A stretch of 64,000 bases of DNA from Trichopria drosophilae (GCA_030407085.1 CM059582.1:69893501-69957500), one strand, 5' to 3'. Positions 47,850-60,655 are shown, numbered from the stretch's first letter. Numbers and translations are program-made. The notes: a model not told the origin generated them from the letters alone.

Positions 47850-48195
47850 TAGTTTTGAAAGAATTTGCGATGGAATCGTTGCTTAAATAATCATTGTTTT
47901 TAACGATTACTGATAAGTTGTGCAGAAAATTCTTTATAAAGTTAAAGTTTTGCATACTATTTAAAAATATTGTATGAAATAAGGTAAATATCGTTTGGAA
48001 ACAATTCGCGATGAAATCATTATTTAAATAATCATTGTTTATAACGATTACTGATAACTTGTGCAGAATATTCTTTATAAAGTTCCAATTTTCCAAACAC
48101 TTCAAAAACACTCCTTGAAATATCAGAAATATCATTTTGAACCAATTCCAGACAGACTCATTGTTTAAATAATTATTGTTTATAACGATTGCTGT
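47850..48195 (-). repeat. 141-bp tandem repeat, three units (47-codon period)
   Basis: TTTAAATAATCATTGTTTAT occurs near 47882, 48024 and 48165. The period is 141 bases, a multiple of three. Two units stay open as one minus-strand frame (48135-47839) of 47-residue repeats (FIKN.LHKLSVIV.NNDYL). It lies just beyond the stop of the transposase pseudogene; whether it is translated is unknown. Confidence 0.7.
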
Positions 48196-48286
48196 AAAAT
48201 GCGTATAATTTGTTTTTTTTTTAAATTCTGTATGTGTTTTTTAATATTTTTTTTGTGTTTATTTTTAAATAATTTTTTATATATGT

Positions 48287-50439
48287 TCAAATATTTAAGG
48301 AAGAAAACTCTACTACTGCCTTTTGTAGTCTCAAAGCGTATGAATCATCGTCTAAATTGTTCACTTTATATCGGGTCCAGATTTTTAAAAAATCTCGATG
48401 AACTGACTCACCACTTTGTTCAGACCAATATCCCAAACCATTATCTTTTGGAATAAATCCCAAACATTCTTCTACGTGATCAGTCAGAACGTGGAGTTTT
48501 AGCGATTCCGATACGTCGTCGATATGTGTCACTGCATCAAGAGCTTTACGTAATTCTTTCATATACGGACTTAGAGAATGACATACTTTTCCCGAAGTGA
48601 TACAATCTACCACTTTATTCATAGCTTTCAAAGCTTCAATTAAGGGTACGATTTTAAAAATTCCCACTTCTCCATAAATTTCAATATCTTCAAGTTTACT
48701 AGCTTCTTTTAATAATTTTTTGCACGCGTTTCCTTCAAAACAATCTCCATGATACCCTTTAGACACAAGGTTCAGTTTTTTTGGCCATAATAAAGCCTTT
48801 TCTCGCCCTACAATGGGTAGCAAACCATTCCAAAATAAATGGTTTACGAAGCCTTGGAGGATATGAAGTTCCGGGATAACGTATTTTTCCAAAACCTTGA
48901 GATCGTCTTCTTCAATAGATAACGGGAGGTTTACCATGCTATTACAATCTTTTGCATATTTCTTATTCCTGCCTGTAATACAGAATTTTTCAAAGTCTTT
49001 GCGAAGATCGCCATATGTTTTCAATCTTTTAGGGTTTTCTGTTTCAAAATTTAGAGCATAACTACTTGAAGCCCCACTGGTACTCGTTTCCTCAGAACTA
49101 AAATTTTTATTAAATCTTAAATCTTTAAGAGAAATAAAACAGTAAGGACAGGGGTACATAGCGGATGCGGTCTGCTGTCCATTTATTATGAGTAGAATTT
49201 TGAAGTCTCCAACAAATTTAAAAGTTATATTATTTATATTTGTCAACTCGAATAAAACCTTTACATTTGCATAGGTTTCTTTTATCTCAGGAACAATACA
49301 CAATAAAATTACCCTTTTGACACTAGACAGTTTCGCTTTTTTAGACATACTTCCTCCTTTACAATACAAACTTCTTTTTCCCTTTTCAATGTCATTAGTT
49401 ATATCATCATCTGAAGAAGAATTTTGAACATCTAGATCAATTTGAGGAGTATAATTTTCAGGTAATATTGTTAGACATATTTTAAAAAAGCCCTGGCCTC
49501 CATCCGCTATAACTTTAACTGTAAAATTACCTATTAGTTTTCGTTTATTGATCACAGACTGAAGCAGTTCCTCAGCATCTGCGTAGACAACAGATCGATT
49601 TTTTGACACTCCTGTATCATCGCACTCAAATTTATAAGTATTAGATCGATGTACATCCTTTTAAAGTGTAGATTGTTCTGAAACATGTTGTTTATAGTAC
49701 TTCGGAATTGAATTTTTGCCAACGTTTGATCTTAAAAAATTAGTAATTTTTATCATTTCGTTAGCGGAGGCTCAATAGTTTACCCAAAAATTATCTAGCC
49801 TTTCTTCACTAAATTGAATCTCAGTTGACTTTTTTGGATTTACAATTATGTTTGATTTTCGCCCCTTAGTAGATAAACTTACTTCAACATTTTTAACATG
49901 CTCATTTTTGCAGTTTTCAAATTGTTTTTTATTTCGTAAAATAGCATTTGATCCTGTTGGTTATCAGGAAGTTGTTGGACAATTGTTTGTACATTTTGAA
50001 CAGCGTCTTTACATTTATGACTTTTTCCCCTGCCAATATCAGAAAAACATTTGCGACATAGTTGCTTGGAGGTTTTTACATTCTTTTTCTCCACTTTTTT
50101 CAAAGGCAGGTAAATGCTTTTTTTTTAAGATCCTCGCTTCCTTTTTGGAGAATCAATAACGACATTAAAAGTTTTTTTATAACCTTTTCCTTTCACAGCT
50201 TTTGTATGACTAGTATTTCTGCCGGTTAAACATACAAAACAATTGCACATATCATTATTAGAACGCGTATCTTTCAGTAACACAATCTTTTCATACGAGG
50301 GCATACAAGGCATTGGTCTTTTGAATATCCCTTTTTTTGCATCTAATAAAGTTCTGTAACAAGTATTGCAAATGCTTGCCGGAAATTTGGGATCATTTAA
50401 ATCAAAATCCGTTTTAACAAAGTCAATAATAAGATAAAA
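48287..50439 (-). pseudogene. Transposase-like gene of an invertebrate family, decayed
   Basis: The long frame 49609-48287 (440 aa) continues upstream through a TAA (49663), a TGA (49774) and frameshifts near 49885 and 50115 to about 50439. The N-terminus has zinc-knuckle-like pairs (SICNTCYR; CNCFVC; LCRKCF...HKC). The core has VIADGGQGFFKI, then FKFVGDFKILLI before PCPYC, and YWSEQSGESVHRDF. These could be the D, D and E of an RNase-H-like transposase (inference). HGDCFEGNACKKLL and RYKVNNLDDDSYALRLQKAV recall a family widespread in hydra and arthropods with no settled name. The 5' end is cut off by the Penelope-like insertion. Confidence 0.6.
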
Positions 50440-50488
50440 TTAATAATAAGGGTTCGGCTTTGCCCTACAAAGTTGGTTGCTGTTGATT

Positions 50489-50527
50489 TTCCTCGACGTT
50501 TCGAACGAATTGCGTTCATTTTCAAGA
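50489..50527 (-). ncRNA. Hairpin with CGAAACGTC motif, 3' of minus Penelope copy
   Basis: Stem GAACG-CAATT-CGTTC followed by GAAACGTC. Penelope-like elements are known to carry hammerhead ribozymes, and the order stem, GAAA, then GTC resembles that core, but the CUGAUGA part is poorly matched (CTTGAAAATGA). Confidence 0.35.
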
Positions 50528-50581
50528 GGTTACTGTGGAGCGCCCTGTTGTGTTGCCGCTTTTTATATGTTTCCTGTTTTC

Positions 50582-52745
50582 CTATGGTGGGGAGGTTCCT
50601 GACCGTTTCATTTGTGTAATGATGCGTTCATATGCGGTGTGTAAACTTTGGGTATCTTCAATTTTGTTGAGTGGAGCTTTTTGTAATTTGATGTTAATCA
50701 TCTCCGATATACGTCTATTGTGAAATTTATTTTCGATATCCAGTATTTTTGTGTTTTCCCAGTCAAAATTATGTAGTGTTTGGATTCTATGTTCTGTGAT
50801 TACTGTGTTTGTTTGAGAAGGTCTATTGATATTGCGTTGATGTTCGTTCATTCTAGTTTTTAATGTTCGTTTACTTTCTCCCACATATGATGCATCGCAA
50901 TCCATACATTTTATGCAATACACGGTGTTGTGTGTATCCATCTTTTGTAATTTTTCTTTACTTTTTTGTATTATTGCGGATAGGTTGTTTCTTAGAGATG
51001 GTACGATCTTGATGTTAGTGTTGCGAAAAGAATTTTCAATTGATTCATATATATGTTTTGTATATGGTATTTGTAAATATTTGAGTTGATTTCTTCTATT
51101 TTCTGTGTTAGCCTCTTGTGTTTGTGCATTATGCATGTGGATTCGTCTTGTAATATATTTGTCAATCATTGACTTCGGGTAATCGTTATCTCGTAAATAT
51201 TGTTTGATTTTGTGAATATTGTTATTATGGAATTTCTTATCACTTAATTTTAGAGCTCTATCTGTGAGGTTGTAAATACTGGATATTTTTTGTGAGTACG
51301 GATGATGTGAATTGTAATTCAAGATACGGCCCGAGTACGTTGGTTTACAATACCAATCAAATGAGAGACTATTATTGTTATTTCTGATGATCAGAAGTTC
51401 TAAAAAAGGTATTTTGTTAAGTTGTTCTATTTCGTGTGTAAACTGTAATCTATGATGGTAACGGTTGAATGTGGAGAGTATTTCGTTAACTTTGTGTTTT
51501 GGTATACACGTAAAGATGTCATCAACGTAACGATAAAAAAAGGCAGGTTTAAATGTTAATTTTTGAAGGCATTCAGTTTCCAAATCATCCATAACCATAT
51601 TCGATAGTACTGGTGACACCGGTGACCCCATGGGTGTTCCGAGTGTTTGTTTGTAAATACGGTTGTTGAATTTAAAATATGTGTTACCGAATAGAATTCT
51701 ATTATGTTAATTATATCTTCCAATGGTATTGTAATAGTCCTTCACATATATGAATATCTTTTGGTGATACTGTTTATTACCAATTCTACCGGAATGTTTG
51801 TAAACAATGATGTAGCGTCTAATGAAAGTAAAACATAGTCGGTTGGTATATTGATATCCCTGATTAACGAGTGTAGGTGTATACTATCTTGAACGTGAGA
51901 AAGTGGTTTTCTTGTATTGTTTTTAATTATTTCTGTTATAAATTTTGCTATTGCATATGTGGGAGTTCCTATTGAAGATATAATTGGTCTTAATGGTACA
52001 TCTTCTTTATGTATCTTTGGTAAACCTTATCCGCGAGCTAGTGTCTTATCTGTTTGTGTGAGGTTATTTTTTGAATCCGGTAGTTTAAGTACTCGTTATC
52101 GTTTAGGTATTTTAAGATTTTATAACACGCTGATTGTAATATTTTTGTGGGATCCTTGTGAATTATTGTGTAGTAATCAGTATCCGAAAATAATAATTCC
52201 ATTTGTTGTATATAAGTGTTTCTATCTAACGCTACAGTTACATTGCCTTTATCTGCTGGTGTAAACATTATATCTTTGTTTGTTCGTAAAAAGTTTTTCG
52301 TTTCTATTGTATAGGATTTTATAATTTTATCAATTTTTGATTCGTGTGCATTATAATTTGAAAACCTTAACATTGTATCCATAATTTTGTTCCGTATATC
52401 AGTTTTTGGTATCTCAGTATTCCTGGTTATAAATGATTCTGTATATTTTATAGTATCTATTGTAGTTCTGTTATTTAATTTGTGTGGGGCATTATATCTT
52501 GGTCCCAGTTTTGCAATGAATTTTACATTGTCTGGAATATGTTTGTCTGTTAAATTGATGAACCATTTTTCCGTATCTTGTACTGTATTTGCATGTAAAC
52601 TTGTTCGGATTAGTTTTTTTATTTTGTTGTTTAATGTTTCTGTTATATTAGCTTTGTACTTGTCTAACTGATTCCTTTGTATTGTCCTGATACTCTCTAA
52701 ATCTTGTATATTTTTAATATAATTCTGTTTCTCTGTTACTAAATA
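50582..52745 (-). pseudogene. Penelope-like RT plus GIY-YIG endonuclease, frameshifted
   Basis: The N-terminal part (52745-52038) reads KWFINLTDKHIPDNVKF, TPADKGNVTVALDRNTYIQQ: the fingers region of Penelope-like RTs. Frame breaks follow near 52030 and, by comparison with the other copy, a 1-base deletion near 51697. From 51631 to 50582 the frame is open: GSPVSPVLSN, YRYVDDIF (catalytic Asp pair), then the GIY-YIG endonuclease (VYCIKCMDCDASYVGESKRT). The element would copy RNA and nick target DNA. This copy is dead, but the decay is slight. Confidence 0.85.
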
Positions 52746-52749
52746 TTGA

Positions 52750-54115
52750 AGGAAAATTTAAAGAAATAATTAAAAACAATACAAGAAAACCACTTTCTCA
52801 CGTTCAAGATAGTATACACCTACACTCGTTAATCAGGGATATCAATATACCAACCGACTATGTTTTACTTTCATTAGACGCTACATCATTGTTTACAAAC
52901 ATTCCGGTAGAATTGGTAATAAACAGTATCACCAAAAGATATTCATATATGAGAAGGACTATTACAATACCATTGGAAGATATAATTAACATAATAGAAT
53001 TTCTATTCGGTAACACATATTTTAAATTCAACAACCGTATTTACAAACAAACACTCGGAACACCCATGGGGTCACCGGTGTCACCAGTACTATCGAATAT
53101 GGTTATGGATGATTTGGAAACTGAATGCCTTCAAAAATTAACATTTAAACCTGCCTTTTTTTATCGTTACGTTGATGACATCTTTACGTGTATACCAAAA
53201 CACAAAGTTAACGAAATACTCTCCACATTCAACAGTTACCATCATAGATTACAGTTTACACACGAAATAGAACAACTTAACAAAATACCTTTTTTAGAAC
53301 TTCTGATCATCAGAAATAACAATAATAGTCTCTCATTTGATTGGTATTGTAAACCAACGTACTCGGGCCGTATCTTGAATTACAATTCACATCATCCGTA
53401 CTCACAAAAAATATCCAGTATTTACAACCTCACAGATAGAGCTCTAAAATTAAGTGATAAGAAATTCCATAATAACAATATTCACAAAATCAAACAATAT
53501 TTACGAGATAACGATTACCCGAAGTCAATGATTGACAAATATATTACAAGACGAATCCACATGCATAATGCACAAACACAAGAGGCTAACACAGAAAATA
53601 GAAGAAATCAACTCAAATATTTACAAATACCATATACAAAACATATATATGAATCAATTGAAAATTCTTTTCGCAACACTAACATCAAGATCGTACCATC
53701 TCTAAGAAACAACCTATCCGCAATAATACAAAAAAGTAAAGAAAAATTACAAAAGATGGATACACACAACACCGTGTATTGCATAAAATGTATGGATTGC
53801 GATGCATCATATGTGGGAGAAAGTAAACGAACATTAAAAACTAGAATGAACGAACATCAACGCAATATCAATAGACCTTCTCAAACAAACACAGTAATCA
53901 CAGAACATAGAATCCAAACACTACATAATTTTGACTGGGAAAACACAAAAATACTGGATATCGAAAATAAATTTCACAATAGACGTATATCGGAAATGAT
54001 TAACATCAAATTACAAAAAGCTCCACTCAACAAAATTGAAGATACCCAAAGTTTACACACCGCATATGAACGCATCATTACACAAATGAAACGGTCAGGA
54101 ACCTCCCCACCATAG
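52750..54115 (+). CDS. Penelope-like RT plus GIY-YIG endonuclease (open frame)
   Basis: One uninterrupted frame to TAG at 54115; the open reading extends to about 52750 without a start, so the gene is 5'-truncated. RT motif A (LLSLDATSLFTNIP), the GSPVSPVLSN block and YVDDIF (about residues 94-99 counting from 52889) are present. The GIY-YIG domain follows at about residues 296-330, with a CxxC pair inside it (CIKCMDCDASYVGE). Differs from the minus copy at one noted residue (Ser for Arg in STFNxYHHR) plus that copy's frameshift. Lack of the N-terminal part makes independent activity unlikely. Confidence 0.85.
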
Positions 54116-54254
54116 GAAAACAGGAAACATATAAAAAGCGGCAACACAACAGGGCGCTCCACAGTAACCTCTTGAAAATGAACGCAATTCGTTCGAAACG
54201 TCGAGGAAAATCAACAGCAACCAACTTTGTAGGGCAAAGCCGAACCCTTATTAC
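52757..54254 (+). mobile_element. Penelope-like element, plus copy (5'-truncated)
   Basis: Head-to-head partner of 50443-52750, lacking the 5' part. Inverted, 5'-truncated partner copies are a known habit of Penelope-like elements. Both ends of the pair finish at the same AAGCCGAACCCTTATT, so the pair probably arrived as one unit. Confidence 0.85.
54170..54206 (+). ncRNA. Hairpin with CGAAACGTC motif, 3' of plus Penelope copy
   Basis: Identical to the minus-copy hairpin. It is a hammerhead-like candidate with an incomplete core. Confidence 0.35.
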
Positions 54255-54294
54255 TATTTTTATTATATATACTTCTACATAAAAACACCGTGTA

Positions 54295-54559
54295 ATTACT
54301 ACCTAAAATTTGGAGCGAATCGTTCCATCATTCGCAAAGCTAGAGGGTTAAGGTCCTCCATATTGAATCCGCCCTTTTGATTTTTGAAATTCTGAGCTCA
54401 TATTCGTAAACAGCGACCTCGAAAACATTACTACCTAAAATTTGGAGCGAATCGTTCCATCATTCGCAAAGTTAGAGGGTTACGGTCCTCCATATTGAAT
54501 CCGCCCTTTTGATTTTTGAAATTCTGAGCTCATATTCGTAAACAGCGACCTCGAAAACG
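54295..54559 (-). repeat. 132-bp tandem repeat, two units
   Basis: Units start at 54295 and 54427, nearly identical. Read on the minus strand they give GAGGTCGCTG...ACGAATMTG and GGCGGATTCAATATGGAGGA, the same family as 307-645 in the opposite orientation. Confidence 0.9.
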
Positions 54560-54972
54560 TAAGTAATGAGGACATCGAACAAATCGGAAGCGTTTTTGAT
54601 GTTTTGCCCACATCTTCCGATCTCCCAACAGTGTGCGTCTCGTGCCCATTTTACCCCTATATTTTTCAATATTTTTTTTTTTTAATTATTAATTAACGGG
54701 CGGAATCGCACTTTTTTTACTTAATTGTTGTACTACGATTTTGCGAGAGTTTCGTTGTCATATGATAACGCCAAAAATTAAATTATTACTTATAAATGCC
54801 ATACAGAGTAAAGGCAAATTGGCTTACAGTCAAATCTCGCAGGCAGTACTTTTTAGGCTCATTGCTTTTTTCATTATTCACATCCTACGGTGTTGCCTGA
54901 TCCACGGCGATCCTCCAGAATTTCCTCTGCATGTCAATTAGAGATACCATTGTGTTTGCGGAAACAATACGT

Positions 54973-54975
<3 letters not shown>
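54560..54975. other. Unassigned
   Basis: No gene or repeat recognised before the TC microsatellite. Confidence 0.5.
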
Positions 54976-55017
<42 letters not shown>

Positions 55018-55019
55018 CT

Positions 55020-55086
<67 letters not shown>
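54976..55086 (+). repeat. (TC)n microsatellite
   Basis: About 110 bases of TC repeat with one imperfect GCTCTCCCTCCC patch. It abuts the start of recognisable BEL/Pao coding sequence. Confidence 0.98.
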
Positions 55087-55088
<2 letters not shown>

Positions 55089-58000
55089 CGAAGCTCATTT
55101 TCGTGCAACTTATTCTCGAGATGTATCCGGGCGATACATCGTAAATATATACCAATTGGGTCGTCTCGTCACAATGCTTTACGAGTTATGAATTCATTAT
55201 CCTCGTCGTCTTATTCGTGATCTCCCTTTAGATATTCAATGTTCTGAATTTCTCGCAGAATACGAAACTTTGGGACATATGAGCGCCGTACCATCTCCAA
55301 CAGTAGACAATTCTCAAATTGTTTACATTCCTCATCATCCTGTCATGAAGCCAGGTAGTTCGACTACAAAGTTACGAGTCGTATTTAACGCGTCGGCTGT
55401 CACATCGAATTTCACGTCGCTGAATACGCATTTATTAAGTGGTCTAAAGTTACAACCTGATCTTTTTGTAATTTTGGCGCAAAGGAGTATCAATTGAATA
55501 CTCTAACGTATGGAACAGCATGTGCCCCTTATTTAGCACTAAGGGTTCTGCAACCGCTCACACTAGATGATGGTTTAGCGCATCCCTTTGGAACTGATAT
55601 TCTTAGTAGATACACGTATGTCGATGATTGTTTGTTTGGAGCAGATGATACTCTCAAACTCAACGATATGCGCACCGATTTGTTCCCTCTGTTAGCTAAA
55701 GGGAAATTTGAAGCTAGGAAGTGGGGAAGCAATCAAGCATCTTTACTCTCCGAAATAGATCCATCTAATCATGGACTAGCGTGGACTCAAGGTGAAGGTG
55801 AACTAGATGGTATAAAGCTTCTTAGAGTAACTTGGAATCCCACTTCAGATTTGTCTTCATTCGAAGTTCGAATATCCCCTATATCGGTTGTCACAAAACG
55901 TACAGTTTTATCCATAATCGCGAGATTGTACGATCCACTAGGTTGGATATCTTCAGTTATTATTCGCGCCAACACTTTCATGCAGCAGTTATGGCGTAGT
56001 CAGCTATCGTGGGATGAACCTCTATTGCCTGATCTAACTGAAGCTTGGACTCAAATCCATGAGGATTTACCTATTCTCTGATGCTTCAATAACTGTATAT
56101 GCAGCATCCGTTTACATTCGTTGTGAACACCCAGATGGTACAGTTACTGTAACGCTTTTATGCAGCAAGACTAAAGTTGCACCACTAAAAACTCAATCAA
56201 TATCTCATCTTGAATTATGCGGATGTTTGATTCTTTCAAAATTAGTCTCCACAATTATTGCCATTCCAGAATATGCCGAACTGCCTTGTACTTGTTGGAC
56301 TGACTCTACTATCGCTCTCTCTTGGATTCGCAAGGTTTTCGTTACAAATAGGGTCTCAAAGCTTCAAACCGAACTTCCACGGACATCATGGCATTACGTA
56401 CCTACTAATGATAATCCCGCTGACATCGCATCACGTGGATTAAATGTGTCTGGATTGATATCGTCATCACTGTGGTGGCACGGTCCTCAATGGATGTCTC
56501 TCAGTAAATCGCACTGGCCAGTTGAAAAACATGTCGCAAATGAGGAAGAAGTTTCTGTGCATCACCAAACGTCTAATGACTCTAAATCAGCCCCTTCAGA
56601 GAATGATACGATGGAAAGCCTTGCCACCAAGTAGTCCACGTGGTTGAAGATCCAACGAATCACGTCGTATATCTTGCGATTGGTCCCTGCTTGTCGCACG
56701 GCTAATTCGCCTTTTAGCTCTCTTTACGTAAGTGCTGCTGAAGTACGATCTGCAGAAAGTGTGTGTTTGCGCTACCTGCAAGGACAATTTCTCGGTGATA
56801 CCCTCTCAGTCCTAAGCGACGGTCGATCAATCTCCGCTAATCACAGATTAGCGTCGCTCGATCTGTTCCTCGATTATCAAGGAATTGTCCCTGTCGGTGG
56901 ACGGCTTGATCGTTACGAACTTTCTTATTCGGTCAAACATCCAGTATTAATTATGGATCATGCCGTTACTAGATTGTTGATCTCTCATGTGCATCAGTCT
57001 TGCTTACATGGCGGAGTTCAACTAACACTAACGACTCTAAGACAACGGGTTTGGATAATTAGAGCACGTCAAGTCATTCGGGCCGTGCTCACAAAATGTA
57101 TTCCCTGTGCTCGAATGAGAGCCACACCCGTCACACAACTAATGAGCGCTTTACCCCCATCTCGAGTTTATCGCCCCGAACGCGCGTTTCCACACTGTGG
57201 TGTTGACTATGCGGGTCCCCTGCAGGTCAGAGAAAGCAAAGGTCGCGGAAAACGCGCACACCCCGCATACATATCATTATTTGTATGTATGTCTAGCCGG
57301 GCACTTCATCTTGAACTTGTGATGGACTGTACCACCAGCGCATTGCGGCTTTTCGCCGATTCATAGCACGACGTGGTATTCCTCATACCATGTATAACGA
57401 CTGCGGTACCAATTTTAAGGGTGCTCATTCGGAACTGAAATATATATTTGACTCTGCGTCCCGCTCTCCAGAATTTCAAAATCTCCTCGCTCAGAAGGGT
57501 ATTTTGTGGAATTTTAATCCACATTCTGCGCCACATTTCAGCGGTTTGTGGGAAGCTGGGGTACGCCGAGTCAAATATCACTTGTGCCGCGTAATAGGAA
57601 GTCACACACCTACGATCGAAGAATTTGTAACGTTTTTATGTTAGATCGAGGCGTTTATAAACTCTAGCTACCTTTGATGGTGCTTACGGATCTTCCGGAT
57701 GACCTTCGGGCGTTAACTCCCTGGCATTTTCTTGTTGGAAGCGAATTGACTATTCTTCTACATTCCACAATGCTTAATCAAAATCCTAATCATTTGTCGC
57801 GGTGGCAGTTTTGGCAACAATTGTTAGAGTCTTTTTGGAAGCGTTGGAGTTCTGAATATGTCACGTCGCTTCAGCATCGCTCAAAATGGCGACAACGAAC
57901 TGATCTCATTCGCGTCGAACAAATGGTTTTGTTACGCGAGAATAACATGCCCCCCACAAAATGGCACTTAGGTCGAATCATCCAATGCCATCCTGGCGTT

Positions 58001-58160
58001 GATCATCTCACTCGAGTGGTATCTGTTCGAACCGCCACTACTACCCTCGTGCGACCGCTATCCAAACTCGCCCTTTTACCGATTTGTCATGAGCATGAGT
58101 CGAATGCAACGAGTACTCATCCTGCGAAAAATAGTTTTCGGCATTTCAATTGCTAGACCA
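55089..58160 (+). pseudogene. BEL/Pao retrotransposon pol, decayed
   Basis: In order: RDVSGRYIVNIYQL (55120); RT start (VYIPHHPVMKPG, KLRVVFNAS); RT end with TYGTACAPYLALRV and YTYVDDCLFGADD (55500-55640); VLSIIARLYDPLGWISSV; RNase H from about 56070 (FSDAS, SHLELCG, CWTDSTIALSWI, NPADIASRG); integrase with HxxC-type zinc part (HQSCLHGGVQLT, CIPCAR), core HCGVDYAGP, NDCGTNFKG, FSGLWEAGV; and a terminal DUF5641-like end (LQHRSKW, WHLGRI). About 75 residues between ILAQRS and TYGTACAP, including RT motif A, are missing, and stops or shifts occur at 55190, 55497, 57366 and 57644. No gag or LTR pair identified. Confidence 0.9.
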
Positions 58161-60640
58161 TGGTGGTCCAGGCGGGCGATTGTGTTTAATATCGGAATAA
58201 ATGCCGACTAAAGTGCGATTACAAATTCTGAACGTAAATATTTGTCTCGGGTTCATGTATATGTATGTGCCCTTGTTCGGATTAAACTAATATGCGTCGA
58301 TTATCCCTTAGTTATTCTTGAACCTTTAATGGTAACGAACCGCAGAATAAAGATTCTATGTCATCACGGTTACTGAGTAAAAAAAAGCGTTTGTGTATGG
58401 ATTATAAGTCTGTTATATTGAAATTAAACTGAGCCTCTTGTGTTGTGCACTGAATAATGTGAAGTGGTATAAATCAAGGCATTTTTGTTAAAGGCGTCTG
58501 AATATCCTGGTCCCTTTCTCCTATTATCCTCAAACGGAACACCCACGATACATTCACCGCGCTGTTCACGTCCCTCTCTTCAAGCCAGTGCTCTCGTCCT
58601 CACTCGGTAGATAAGCAAAGTCGTGCTCTAACAACCACGGAAATCACCATGGGTTGGCCCGTTCCAGGGCTCGTCTGGAATCTACAAGCAACGGTGGAGT
58701 GTTGTTCCCTTTTTACTTTATCCGTTTTGGAGCTAGTGGTACTAAACGACATTCCGCGTGGACGCCGTTTCCGAAAGTGCCATTTTTTTTAAATTTCGAA
58801 ACCTTCTTAACTTCATTAATTTCGCTACAAGATCGGAAACGGCTGAAGTACAAGGCGAATTGCAAAGTGCGAGAGGAAATCAGAGTCACAATATATATAT
58901 ATTATGATCGGTCGATACACGGACGAGCTTCGCCAGTCCTCGCAAGCTGCGATCACTTTCGCGCCGTGAAATCCACCTTTACGACCTTGTAATGAAATAG
59001 TATATTGTGTGCCATAGAACTAAAACTGTCATTCTGGTCCGAGTATGGTGTTCCCGGTTTGAGTCGCAGCGATAGTGCGCCGACGAGTACCGAGAACACA
59101 TGCGACGACCAGAATGGTTTTTAGTTACATGTTACACGCGTTATTTTATGTAACAGGACTATGGTTTCCGAGGTCAACGATGCACCAAGCTTCGGCGCAA
59201 GTCGATAGAAGAATACTGAATGCGCAAGTGCACAGGTACTTAATGTTACATTATGAACAAGTGCGCATGCGCATAGGACTATAATGTTACATTATCGTCC
59301 GCGGATTATATTTAGGTCTTCAAAACGAACATAATGCCGAGAAAACCGTACGCCTGTTACATAAAATACTATTCCAATATGTAAGTGCAAAAAAACTTGA
59401 AAAAAATCACGTTTTTTTGGCTATTTTTTCAAGATAGCGGCCGAAATATTGACGAGCGCCAATTTCTGGCATCATATTCGTAATCAGGAGACCAATATAT
59501 ATCAAAATCATATTGTCAAATATTATTTTTTCGAATACCCTGGTTTGGTATAGCGGATTATCGTTACGGGGCAAAAATGGTCATATTTAGCGATTTTTCA
59601 GAGGCGCGAATAAATTTCAATTTTTTTTTGTAATCTGGGTCTTAAAGATGCATACTCTGGGCACAATTTAAGATAAAAAAAGTCAAGGAAAAAAAAATCG
59701 CAAAGTTACAGGAAAAATAATAAAAAACACCCAAAAAACGACGTTTTTGACACGCATGCGCGAATGCTAGATATTTTAAAAATTGTTTTTATATTTTTTT
59801 TCGTGAATAGGGCATCTTAAACTATCGTTTTATCACTACTCACTTCGATTTTAAAAAATTCGATACACCCTAATATATATATATATTCACACAAATATCA
59901 TTTTAATATATCTATCCACTTGAAAAACGAATAAGTGTAATAAAATTCTCTGATATGATGTTTACATTTTCGAAGTTTCGCGAAACTACAAATAAAAATA
60001 TTCTTTCTTAACTATTATAAGTTAGTTGATTTTGATTAATTGCATGGAAAATATTATTATTTTATGCATACCACAAATTTTCACTTTTGATATGAAAAAA
60101 GTCTGTGGAAGGCTTTTGTTTTCTGATCCTTTGCAAAAATTAATAGTTTTGTAAGTATTTTCGTTTTCACTGATCTTAATAATCACCCAAAGTAGTGACT
60201 AGAACGTTAGCAAACGTTGGTTCAAATCAAAGATTCTCACGATGGTCAAGTTCGATAAAATGAAAATAGCCTAATATTCTTACTATTTGGCATACATTCG
60301 AATCTGCGTATAAGTGTAACCAAATATAACATTATCATAAGCTTAAAGCTATATTGTTTCATTATCTATTTCGTGTGTAACACAATTAATACGTTGTCTA
60401 CATTTTAGTGTATTAAACATATGAATAGTTTCAGTAAATTATATGACTTGACTTAGTTACAAAAATTAAAATAATATTGCAAAATTAAAATCTGCATGTT
60501 ATAGTATCAACATCCTCTATTTATTTATATTAAGTAACATGTATACAGTTCAAGAAAATAGTATGTAGTGATTCGTGATAAACAACGTAATTTCATAAAA
60601 ATATATTGTATTAAATAATTGTATTAAAAATGAAATATTA
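58161..60640. other. Unassigned; may include BEL/Pao 3' LTR
   Basis: GGTGGTCCAGGCGGGC at 58162 could be the polypurine tract and the following bases the start of an LTR, but no second LTR is available for comparison. Later sequence is AT-rich with a TA run near 59873. ORFs at 58654-59284 are not recognisable. Confidence 0.4.
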
Positions 60641-60655
60641 ATGAATGGTTATTCC

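Larger units (their letters stand above)
50443..52750 (-). mobile_element. Penelope-like element, minus copy (longer)
   Basis: Runs from its 3' end at 50443 to about 52750, where it meets the plus copy head to head. The 3' 1.5 kb (50443-51947) is almost identical to 52757-54254. It also keeps about 800 bases of 5' sequence that the plus copy lacks. It is inserted in the 5' part of the transposase-like gene ending at 48287. Confidence 0.85.

Noticed and set aside
54890..55191. Leu-Ser or Arg-Glu ORFs
   Set aside because: They only translate the TC microsatellite.
58654..59284. ORFs of 112 and 69 aa after the BEL/Pao copy
   Set aside because: No domain, splice context or similarity I can point to.
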